Assembly (NCBI RefSeq): GCF_009727055.1
Contig: NC_052353.1
Span: 46,622,196-46,686,195 of the forward strand
DNA: 64,000 bases
Source: Benincasa hispida
Lineage: Eukaryota > Streptophyta > Magnoliopsida > Cucurbitales > Cucurbitaceae
Direction: 5' to 3'
The notes beneath the pieces are model-generated. The model saw nothing but the letters and a program-made list of their open reading frames with translations, had not been told where the DNA came from and made no database searches. Of this stretch, positions 23,613-34,261 are shown in pieces (within the stretch, counting starts at the first letter, position 1; each line of letters begins with the position of its first letter). Both the position numbers and the translations under genes were made by a program.

Positions 23613-25431
23613 TGTTGGACCGTATCATCACGCAACGGAATGACGAGGATCTATAAGCACTCTAATTCATTAATTTTGGCATAAATGAAAGCATGTTTTA
23701 GCAGAAATATATGGCTTTCAAGTCATACCTTTGTAGAACTTCTTCAAAACTTGAATTCAGCTGCAAATCTCTTTGAATCTTGTTGTAGACCACTTCAAGA
23801 TCTTCCATACTATCATCTTGGTGCTCTATATTGAGTTGTGAGACTTAAAATAAGTTGGAATCAAGGGAACTTAGAGAGGTACTCACAGCAGCAACCCACT
23901 TGAATAACTCCTTCTTCAACCCAAATTTTTAGAAAAATTCCATCAGTTGCCTTGCCTCAAATTCACTCCAATCTTTTCAATATATTATAGACCATCATGC
24001 AATGAGAATAGTTGCATGAGATGCAGCTCATGCTTGGAGTAATTGAAGACTAAGATGGTGGATTTAGTGTGAGCTACTTGAAGATGATGATGGAAAATCC
24101 CAATTTTGCATTTTGTGTTTTTCTTCTTTTCCAACTTTTCAAAATTGATTTCATAAATCAATTTATTTTATAAAATTGAAAATATTATTAATTTTACAAA
24201 ATTAATTTTCTTAAAAAAATCAATAAATAATTATTTAAACAATTTAAATAATTCTAATTAATTTAATATAAAATATTAAATTAATTTTACACAAATCCAC
24301 CTTCATATATTTAGATCATATTTAAAGATTAATTCTCCAATTCTGTTTAATTCTAATTTGAACATTAACTTATCACACTACTCTAAACCTAATCCATTTA
24401 CGATCTAGTAGGGAGACCTCGTGGACTTACAGATCATGGGCTCTAATAATCCGAGATTAATTGGCTAAACTCATTAGACCGAATTAACTCCAATTCGTTA
24501 ACTAATGGGTCACTCCACTAGAGCCTATAGTTGAACTCCCCTCACTGTAGATATATTATGTCCACTTGATATAACCATGATTAGTAAGTTAACCCTTCAC
24601 AGGTTGTTCGTAATAACGACTGGGTTAATTTTCTATTTTACCCCCGAAATTACCTCTTGTTCCTTAAGTCCCACTGATCCTTTAATGAACAATTGATTTG
24701 TGATCCAATCAAAAAATTGAGTCCCTTCTGGGCCAATGAAAAGGTGAGGTCTCTTGTTTAAGACCCATAATTAGTACTTAAAAGGAACAATCTCTCTACT
24801 AACCCTAATCGGGTAGGAGTGAATTCCATCTTGCAGGGCTATGTTCCCAACTATTCATCTGGTCTTATCCCTAAAATGGGAGGCTTATTGAGCAGTGTTG
24901 TTGGACTACTCTCACCGTTTGCAGATCAAAGGATAATCCCGAACAAATAGAAGTTCATAGTTAGCTCAGGATTAAGGTCAAGTTACCTAGGTCATCACTT
25001 TTAAATAGTTAGTCTTAAACGGTAAACAACGTTATAAAGTAAGAGTGACTGATTTCATGGTCCAATCTTGTACAAAACTCGTTTGCACAGGATGCCACCA
25101 CTCCTCATGTCATAACATGTATGAATTAGGATCACATCATTTGTAGCATTTTACAACTATTTGTAACAACTACAAAGTATGCTGCATCCAATCGTGTTAC
25201 CAGAATAAGGCACCCAACCTTATTCATATACTATAGATCATTTTTTACTATTTACTCGAACCTAATCCACTTTTATGTCTCCACATAAAGTTCAATTACT
25301 CATGTAACAGTCAAGGGACTTTTAGGTTTATTGAATTTCTAATAAGCAATGTATTCAATAACAACTTACTGAATTTTCAGAATAAGTTCTATTATTTACA
25401 AACAACGAGTTGTAGGACATAAAACTCAACA
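23613..25431 (-). repeat. TR-GAG 3' LTR (1819 bp)
   Basis: In plus orientation it begins TGTTGGACCG and ends AACTCAACA. It matches 29419-31048 throughout, except for 202 bp (between TAGACCA repeats at 23786 and 23988) that the other LTR lacks. Confidence 0.9.
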
Positions 25432-26081
25432 AACTCCTACTTGGACTAAAACTCCAGTGGTAACTTATATATTCAATATATAAGACTGAGTTTCTAAGTT
25501 TTATAAAGAAATATAATAAACTAGGGCATCCCATACCCATGGTTTACCATTCGGTATCCTATACCCAATATTTCTCCCACTTGCCCTAGGTTATTAATAT
25601 GGTATTTCTAGTCTTACTAGGTGATTCTCAAACACTTTAGCCGAGAGAATCATTATAAACATATTAGTGTACAATAGGCTTTTAATTAAACTATATGGGA
25701 TTGCATCTTATTCTCAATAATGACCAGGAAGCACACTTTCCTCCCACTACATTGAGGTACTCTCAACTCTTTAAGTAAGATGTGTCTGGCTTGTCTTAAC
25801 AACTTTTGTTAACAGTTAAATCTAGAAATATTTTTAAACTTACTATACTTTGATCTTAGTCGTTTAAATATCTGAATATTTTGCAAATGGATTTTAACAA
25901 ATTGATTTTTAACAGAAGTTGCTATGAGATAGAACAAACATATTTTTCTGATAATGAACATTTCATTTACAATAAAAAAAATATATACATTATGTTCTTT
26001 ACATGATAACAAAAGCAGGTAATATTATCATCAAGCAACAACATCTCCCACTGGTTAAGTTGAGTAAGCGGTCCTCAAGAA

Positions 26082-26942
26082 CTAAGTTGTCTGTTTAGCT
26101 TTATCTGCACTCTTCTCGGCAAGATACTGAGGGCAATTTCTCTTCCAGTGCCCTATTTCATTGCAGTGGAAGCATTTCCCTTTCTCTGCTGCGTTTTTCT
26201 TGCTTTTCTTGCCAACAGGCATCTTCTTCCCTTTCCCTTTGTCCTTCTTTGCAAGAATACTCTTACTCTACGAAGAGGAGGCAACATCAAGCTTGGAGGA
26301 CGTTTCTCTCTTTTCAGCAGTAGTAACATTTACTTTCGATTCCAGACCCTTAGTTCTCAACATAGTCTAGTAAGCATGTAGCTCATTCAACAGAGTAATC
26401 AAGTTGTATTCAATTTTATTCATCAATGCATTCGTAAAGAATTGCAGAAAACTCTTCGGAAGAGATTATAGAATAAAACCAACTTGACTTCTCTCGTCCA
26501 TAACACCGCCATTTACTTCTGCCACATTAAAATGGACCATAATGCCCAGGACATGTTCACAAACAGAGGCCCTCTCTTTCATGCGACTGTTGTAAACGTA
26601 CTTGATGGTATCATGCCTCAGGGTAAAGGACCGTTGTCCAAACATCCCTCACAGAGATTCCATATTCTCTTTGGCAGTACTCATATCCTCACATTTCTTC
26701 GCCAAAACATCAGATAAGCTGGCGAGGATATAAGCTTGGGCTTTATCATTTTCCCTGATCCATCTATTAAATGCTTCCCGAACAGTTTGGGTTGTATTAG
26801 AGCTTGGAACATGAGGACATTCCTCTGTTGAGAAAAACCGTAAATCTTCTATCACAAGTATCGTGTTCAAATTTGATTTCCAGGTCACATAATTATCCCT
26901 GATCAGTTTATCCAATGCCAACAATTGTATTATTGAACTCAT
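26082..26942 (-). pseudogene. Copia-type gag of the TR-GAG element, four stop codons
   Basis: From the ATG at 26942 a single frame of 287 codons reaches a stop at 26082-26084. It has no frameshift but four internal stops (codons beginning at 26651, 26468, 26369 and 26270). The N-terminal part is UBN2-like (LDKLIRDNYVTWKSNL, then EAFNRW and LSDVLAKK). Near the C-terminus is a CCHC zinc knuckle, CFHCNEIGHWKRNC, preceded by a Lys-rich stretch. It would bind element RNA in the virus-like particle. No protease motif follows. Each stop can come from a common codon by one C-to-T or G-to-A change. The frame is about 286 residues, similar to stand-alone plant copia gags. Confidence 0.88.
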
Positions 26943-26999
26943 CGTTCTAAAATTATAAATATATTCTATAAGTGAATTGCTTTTAAATCCAATCAAGTT

Positions 27000-28479
27000 T
27001 CAGCAAAGTAATAATAATATACCCATAACCATTATTTATTTGCAACGATACTTTAGTGACTTAGAACAATTGCTATCGAGGGGCAGTCAAGAATTCCTTC
27101 ATAGAAGCAAGACAATTCTTGACCAAATACGATCTCCAGAATAACTCATATTCTGATAGCCATTTAGTTATCGTTTTCGATCAAGATCTTTACTAACAAT
27201 TAGTAATTCTTGTAAGTGTAGACCCGTCATTTTCAGATCTTATAGAACAGTATGAATATGCCTCCGAAATAGAAGACAAGATGGAACTATAAGACCCTAT
27301 TCATTTTATTGAAGCCTGGGTTGTTCCAAATCCTATGTTACAACCCTCTGAGGGGATCGCCGTGGTTAACGATTAGCTAGTGCCACCTAAAAACGACAGC
27401 AGACGCAACATAGAAATCTTATAGTTCAAACTAATGGAGGAGACCGTAGGACAATGTTAACACATTTCCTTCACCTACTTGCTATGAACTACTTCCCTCA
27501 TTCACCTTGTTATTGACCCATGCAAACACTTTTCGAATGGAGTAGTCGCGGTAAAAGCGACACGAAGCCGAGCATGGATCTCATGATGTGAACTCTTGAG
27601 GACGTGAGAGCTAATAACTGTAAATATCCCACTAAAGTGTTCTATATGTTTGGGTAATTTTATACTTAGGTTCTTTTCGGCTAATAAAAACAACCCTAAG
27701 TCTATGTAGTTTATCCAAGTATAACACTTATAAATGGATTTAAACCTACGAAGTCTAGGTGATAAACCGTTTTATTACCTCACACCGCTCATGTATACTC
27801 ATAAAATCGGTTACCAACGCTCAATTATTTATCCATAATCCTCAGGTAGGAGGTGTTCCGTAGACCGTCAACTTAAGTACCCCCAGCCTTCGACAAGATT
27901 ATATACCGATTGAGTTTGTAACCCTAGTTTTACAAGTTTAACAACTTATTTTAACTATTAAAACGAGTGGTTAACCTAAGTGAAATGTCTAACCAAATTT
28001 TATAACAACTTACAAAATTTTAGACATGCTAAACATCCACAACAAACAACAAAGGCATTCAATATCTAATATAACTATTATATTAAATAAAAGAAACCCA
28101 ACATGCATACTATATATTATAATATTTTATAACATACTTTCAATGCATGTAACATGCTTCCTACGGTAGGATTTTAAATCTACATGGCATACTGTATGCA
28201 CATATAAGATTTATTTAATTATAACATACATCAAATGCATAAATAATTAAACACATACAGATATGGTTATAGTTTTGGCATAAATAATCAAACAAAGGCC
28301 TAATTATTACAAAACAACTTTTGAACCGCTTTCGGATCGCTCAAACTGCTCCAAAATGAACCCAAATAGCTTGAACCGAACTCAAACCGTCTAAATTGGA
28401 CCAGCCAAAAACCATTCGAGTCTTAACCGGACCGGGCCTCAAGAGAACCGGTCGAATTGACTGTTATCGTTCCATGCTC
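27000..28479. other. TR-GAG leader, upstream of gag
   Basis: Non-coding leader between the primer site and gag. It resembles the leaders of elements A and C in phrasing (for example ctcgtaagtg/cttgtaagtg tgacc..cattttc near 27210) and contains AT-rich stretches. No gene. Confidence 0.6.
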
Positions 28480-29110
28480 AATATCTCGCTAAGGCTCATC
28501 GTTTAGCAATGACGACCATCTTCATGCGTTTGCCTGATCATTTAGTGTTTGTGTGATCGTGTAGCAGCAACGTATGGCGCCTGACCAAACTACACGATCC
28601 TGTAGTGTATTCCTTTTATCGCATAGTGTCATCATCTAGTGTCGGACAACGCTAGACGATAGCTTAGTGTCTAACACTATCGTGCAGCTTCATCGTTTAA
28701 CGCCAGACAAATACTACATGATCGTTGAGTGCCATCGTCTAACGCCTAAAGTTGATTGTTTAGCGCGTACACAAAGGTAAACGATCGTGTAGTGCTATCG
28801 CATAGCTCTTCGACGCATCGCTTAGCTGCCACACAAAGGTAAACGATCGTGTAGTGCTATCACATACTTTTCAACGCATTTTTTAGCTCCCACACAAAGC
28901 TACATGATCGTGTAGTGCCATCGTATAAGAACTTAACGCATCATTTAGCTCCTGATCAAAGGTAAACGATCGTTTAAGCGATCATGCATTACTATCATAT
29001 AGCTCTTCGTCACATCGCTTATCTCCCACACAAAGCTACATGATCGTGTAGTGCCATCGTATAAGAACTTAACGCATCATTTAGCTCCTGCAGGTACACG
29101 ATCGTCTAGT
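28480..29110. repeat. CGATCGTTTAG/CGATCGTGTAG array in the TR-GAG leader
   Basis: This is the longest array in the window. About 25 spaced variants include tacacgatc, taaacgatcgtgtagtgc, atgatcgtgtagtgcc and tcgcttagct. Some longer segments repeat almost exactly: ctacatgatcgtgtagtgcc followed by atcgtataagaacttaacgc occurs near 28912 and again near 29036. It lies about 300 bp from the primer site. Confidence 0.85.
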
Positions 29111-29404
29111 ACTGAACCTCAACGACGATATGAACAGATGTTGATAAACTGGAATTTGCAACTCGACTTTCTTCACTTGTTTCTTCAATTACAGCTTAAT
29201 TTCAACTTTAATAACTCCGAATAAATTACAAACTCTTGGGAACACATATAAGCTCATCAAGCAAAAACCAATTACAAATTTAATCAAAAAATCAAAGAGA
29301 AATTAAAAGCTAAATCTCAAATACCATATCAGTGCAACAGTTTCATATAACTCAATAAAACACACACCACACCAAAATTAAACCGAATTGAATGCTTATA
29401 TGAT

Positions 29405-29416
29405 GCTCTGATACCA
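29405..29416 (-). other. Primer binding site of TR-GAG (initiator tRNA-Met)
   Basis: On the minus strand this reads TGGTATCAGAGC, the usual plant copia primer site complementary to initiator tRNA-Met. It lies two bases from the 5' LTR end. Confidence 0.92.
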
Positions 29417-29418
29417 AT

Positions 29419-31048
29419 TGTTGGATCGTATTACACAAAGAAAGTGACGAGGATCCATAAACACTATAATTCATTAATTTTGGCATAAACGAAAGCATGC
29501 TTTAGCAAAAATAAATGGGTTTCAAGTCATACCTTTGTAGAACTTCTTCAAAGCTTGAGTCCAATTGCAAATCTCTTTGAATCTTGTTGTAGACCATCAT
29601 GCAATGAGAATGGATGCATGAGATTCAGCTCATTCTTGAAGTAATTGAAGACTAAGATGGTGGGTTTAGTGTGAGCTACTTGAAGTTGATGATGGAAAAT
29701 CCCAATTTTCCATTTTGTATTTTTCTTCTTTTCCAACTTTTCAAAATTGATTTCATAAATCAATTTTTTTTTATAAAATTGAAAATATTATTACTTTTAC
29801 AAAATTAATTTCATAAACTAATTTTCTTAATAAAATTAATAAATAATTATTTAAACAATTTAAATAGTTCTAATTAATTTAATATCAAATATTAAATTAA
29901 TTTTACACAAATCCACCTTCATATATTTAAATCATATTTAATTATTAATTCTCCAATTCTATTTAATTCTAATTTGAACATTAACTTATCACGCTACTCT
30001 AAACCTAATCCATTTACGGTATAGTAGAGGGACCTCGCAGACCTACAGATCATGGGCTCCAACGATTCAAGATTAATCGGCTAAACTCATTAGGTCGAAT
30101 TAACCCCCATTCGTTAACTAATGGGTCACTCCACTAAAGCCCATAGTTGAACTCCCCTCACTGTAGATATATTATGTTCACTCGATATAACCATGATTAG
30201 TAAATTATCCCTTCACAGGTTGTTCGTAATAACAGCTGGGTCAATTCTTTATTTTACCCCCGAAATTACCTATTGTTCCTTAAGTCCCATTAATCCTCTA
30301 GTGAACAATTGATTTGTGATCCAATCAACAAATCGAGTCTCTCTTAGGCCAATGAGAGGGTGAGGCCTTTTGTTCAAGACCCATAATTAGTACTTACAAG
30401 GAACAACTTCTCTACTAACTCTAATGGGGTAGGAGTGAATTCCATCTTGCAGAACTATGTCCCTAGCTATTCATCCGGTCTTATGTCCAAAATGGGTGGC
30501 TTATTGAGCAGTGCTATTGGATTACTCTCACCGTTTGTAGATCAAAGGATAATCCCGAACAAATAGGAGTTCATAGTTAGCTCAGGATTAAGGTCAAGTT
30601 ACCTAGGTCATCGATTTGAAATAGTTAGTCTTAAACAGTAAACAACGTTATAAAGTAAGAGTGACTGATTTTGTGGTCCGATCTTATACAAAACTCATTT
30701 GCACAAGACGCCCCCACTCCTCATGTCATAACATGTACGAATTAGGATCACATTGTTTGTAGCACTTTACAACTCTTTGTAAGAACTACAGAGTAGGCCG
30801 CATCCAATAGTGTTACCAGAATAAGGCACTGAACCTTATTCATATACTATAGATCATTTTTTTACTATTTACTCGATCCTGATCTACTTTTATGTCTCCA
30901 CATAAAGTTCAAGTACTCATGTAATAGTCAAGGGACTTTTAGGTTTATTGGATTTCTAATAAGCAATGTATTCAATAACAACTTATTGAATTTTCAGAAT
31001 AAGTTCTATTGTTTACAAACCACGAGTTTTAGGACATAAAATCCAATA
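29419..31048 (-). repeat. TR-GAG 5' LTR (1630 bp)
   Basis: In plus orientation it begins TGTTGGATCG and ends ATCCAATA (the canonical CA has become TA). It lacks the 202-bp segment of the other LTR, with a single TAGACCA left at the join. Confidence 0.9.
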
Positions 31049-31488
31049 TGAATGGCGTTATGTAACACTCCTTCGTGGTCCGGTCTTATACAAACTCCTT
31101 TATATAGAATGCCCCAGTTCGCATGTCTCCACATGAATGATCAGGATCAAACCATCTGTAACAAGTCACAACACTTATAACTATTCTACAAAGCGGGCCG
31201 TATTCGTAGCATCACTAGGATAAGGTTTCCCTCATTTATCTGTATACTACAGACCATTTTGGTTATCACTTAAGGCTTGATCCACCCGTATGTCTCTACA
31301 TACATGCTTGAGTTACAACGACAACCAAGGATCTTAGTTTATTGGTTTGTGGTAAAGTAAATAAAACATCTCATGTTTCATAGACAACAGTGAAGAAAAT
31401 ATCATATATTATTACATCACAAGCGTTTGTTCAATACAATGTTTATAAACTATAGAACCCAACGAGAGTTTAGGGCATCACCCCAATA
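31049..31488 (-). repeat. Element A 3' LTR, second piece
   Basis: It continues the LTR interrupted at 23612 and matches 54498-54947 (cgttat.taac, acaaagcgggccg, tatagaacccaac). It ends ccccaata next to the polypurine tract (minus strand aagtgggagat) at 31489-31500. Confidence 0.88.
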
Positions 31489-31549
31489 ATCTCCCACTTG
31501 TCCTAAAGCGAGTGGAGTGTACAATACAATAAGTACAAAACAATAAACT

Positions 31550-33656
31550 AGGGCACTAAGGCCCAGTACAAAAATCTCCCACTTGCCCTAGTTCAGCCGC
31601 GGACAGTCCCATAGACCCATGCTTTGAAGGTGACCCTAAAAAGCTGTAGTCGTGAGAGCCTTCGTAAATGGGTCACAATGTTGTGCTCTGAAGCGATCTT
31701 CGTGACTATCACGTCCCCTCGATGCACTATCTCATGGATGAGATGATACTTCTGCTCTATATGTTTGTCGCGCTTGTGACTCCTGGGCTCCCTGGCATTC
31801 GCCACAGCACCACTATTGTCACAATAGAGGGTGATGGGCCTATACATGTCTGGAACAACTTCCAGATCAGTTACGAACTTCCTGAGCCAAGCGGCCTCCT
31901 TAGCAGCTTCACAAGCCGCTATATACTCGACCTCCATCGTGGAGTCGACGATGCATCCCTGCTTAGTGCTTCGTTAAGAGTGAAACTGACCCTGAAGTGG
32001 ATTTCCTATCCTTATCAGTCTAAAAGTCATAATTTGTGTATCCGATAAGGATCAAATCCTTAGTTCTATACACGAAGTTCTATACACGAGCACCCTCGTT
32101 CTTCGAAAATACTTGAGGATGTTCTTGATTGCGGTCTAGTGACCCTATCCTGGATTAGACTGATACCTACTGACTATTCTTATAGCATAGCAGATGTATG
32201 GTCTAGTACAAAGTATGGCATACCTCAAACTGCCAACGACAGATGCATATGGGACCCATCTCATCTCCTCAACCTCTTGAGGCGTCTTAGGACACATTTC
32301 CTTAGACAATGTAACTCCATGCCTGAAAGGCAGTAGGCCCCTTTTGGAGTTCTGTATCGAGTACTTGAGCAACATCTTGTCAATGTACGATGCCTGAGAC
32401 AACGCTAACACTTTGGTCTTCCAATCCTAAAAGATCTGAGCATCAAGAAAAAACTGAGCATCTCCCAAATCTTTCATTTGGAATTGGGTTGCTAGCCAGT
32501 TCTTAACTGCAGACAGTAGATCTACATTATTCACAATGAGTAGGATACCATCTACATATAACACTAGGAAAACTACTGAACTATTGATAATTTTCATGTA
32601 GACACAAGGGTCATCAACGTTTTGGTCAAAGTTGTATGATTTGATCGCAGTATCAAACCGAATGTTCCAAGATCGAGACACCTGTTTCAGCCCATAAATG
32701 CACTGATTCCATTTTCAAACCTTTTTCTATTGACCTTGGGCTATGAATCCCTCGGGCTGCACCATATAAATGGTCTCCTCAAGATTACCATTCAGAAAGG
32801 CAGTCTTCACGTCCATTTGCCATATCTCATAGTCATAATATGAGACAATAGACATGAGGATACGAATAGATTTCAACATGGCAATAGGTGAGAAAGTCTC
32901 CTCATAGTCGACTCCCTCCACCTGGTATAACCCTTTGTCACAAGTCTAGCCTTGAAGGTTTGCACCTTCCCATCGGCACCCCGTTTCCTTTTGTAGATCC
33001 ATTTGTAACCTATAGGTTGACCCCATCAGGTTGATCTATAAGATCCCATACTGAGTTGAAGTACATAGACTCCATCTCGAGATTCATGGCTTTGACCCAT
33101 TCATCCCAGTTAACATCCTCAATTGCCTTCTGATAAGACAACGGATCCTCAACCTCACCATCGGCTACGATAGCCAGGCTTTCCGTGAAACCTATATAGC
33201 GAACATGTGGGTTCATAACCCTCCCACTACGTCGAGGTTCCCTTAATTCTTGAGGTGGAACTGACCTACCAGATGAACTTCTATCAACTACTCTTGCTGA
33301 TGAAGCAGGCCCTTCAACAACTCTTGTTGAAATTTCAGTAGTTTCGTTGGAAAGTTCACGCAACATGATCTTACTATGTGGATGTGCTCCCTCATTGAAT
33401 TTTCCTCCAGGAAGGTAGAGTTCGTCGACACAAACACTCTGTTTTCCTTAGGATCATAAAAGTAACTCCCTCATGTACCTTTAGGCTAGCCTACAAGTAG
33501 GCAATACTTCGAACGTGGTTCCAATTTTTTTGGATTAGCCTCAAGCACATGTGTTGGGCAACCCCATATGCGAAGTGACGCAAACTAGCTTTTCGGCCGT
33601 TCCACAACTCCAAAGGTGTTCTTGCAACACTCTTGGAAGGAACACAGTTGAGGATA
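31550..33656 (-). pseudogene. Element A pol, 3' part (end of IN, RT, RNase H), broken
   Basis: Reading down the minus strand, the C-terminal integrase (VARTPLELWNGRK) begins at the TIR insertion and is followed by a Ser/Arg-rich linker. RT comes next (WVKAMNLEMESMY, VDYEETFSPIAMLKSIR, MDVKTAFLNGNLEETIYM). RNase H ends it (MEVEYIAACEAAKEAAWL, LYCDNSGAVANAREP, KHIEQKYHLIHEI). The catalytic YVDD reads YVDG (near 32550), which removes a metal-binding aspartate. Several frameshifts and stops separate these blocks, including one in the RNase H tail after SEHNI. Confidence 0.9.
33646..33656. repeat. 11-bp target duplication of the TIR element (left)
   Basis: agttgaggata here is repeated exactly at 34262-34272 on the other side of the inserted element. 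Confidence 0.85.
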
Positions 33657-34261
33657 AAGGTGTTCAAAAAACCCGATGACCCAAAAAAACCAATCAACCT
33701 AACCCAATCCGTGCGGTTTGGGTTGGATTGGGTTTAAATAAATGAAAATTTTATGGGTTGGGTTGGTTTATGGATTCAAATTAATATAACCCAAACCAAC
33801 CCGAACCAACCCAAATTTATTATTAACTTTAAAATATATATTTTTTATTACTTATAACACAACTATTTATACATATATTGTTTTTAATTTTATTTAATTT
33901 CAATATTTTTTAATAATTTATTCTTCAATAACTCTTAAAAATATATATATATTTTTTGTTGCACTTTAGAAAGAAAATTTTCACTATATAAGTTGAAATT
34001 AAGTTGTTAATCTTAATTCAATATATAAAAATAATTAAATTAGATTTTTACATATTTATGTTTTGTTTCTTTTTATAACAAAAATTTAAATAAATGACCC
34101 AATTAACCCGAACCAACCCAACCCAAATATTTCATGGTTGGGTTGGGTTGGGTTCATTTTTTAACAAGGGTTATTTGGGTTGAAGAAATTTACAACCTGA
34201 ACAATTGGGTCGGGTCTAAAAAGTCTTTCTACCCAACTCAATCCAACCCATGAACACCCCT
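33657..34261 (+). mobile_element. CCCAACC-rich TIR element, copy 2 (605 bp)
   Basis: It interrupts the integrase of element A and is bounded by exact 9-11-bp target duplications. The ends are aaggtgttca and, inverted, aggggtgttca. The interior has AT-rich DNA between blocks of cccaaccc and gggttgggttggg. It is non-coding. The 9-11-bp duplication fits a Mutator-mobilised non-autonomous element. Copies are also at 5548-6364 and 62424-62764. Confidence 0.82.

Larger units (their letters stand above)
23613..31048 (-). mobile_element. Gag-only LTR element (TR-GAG type), minus strand
   Basis: This is a complete LTR structure: 3' LTR 23613-25431, 5' LTR 29419-31048, primer site 29405-29416, and 5-bp flanks tgaac (23608-23612) and tgaat (31049-31053). 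The interior of about 4 kb holds only a broken copia-type gag with a zinc knuckle. No integrase, reverse transcriptase or RNase H motif was found between the LTRs. This matches the known class of non-autonomous copia elements that keep gag. It sits inside the 3' LTR of element A. Confidence 0.88.

Noticed and set aside
28480..29110. CRISPR-like repeated units
   Set aside because: Unit spacing and sequence are irregular, the DNA is plant, and it sits in a retrotransposon leader.
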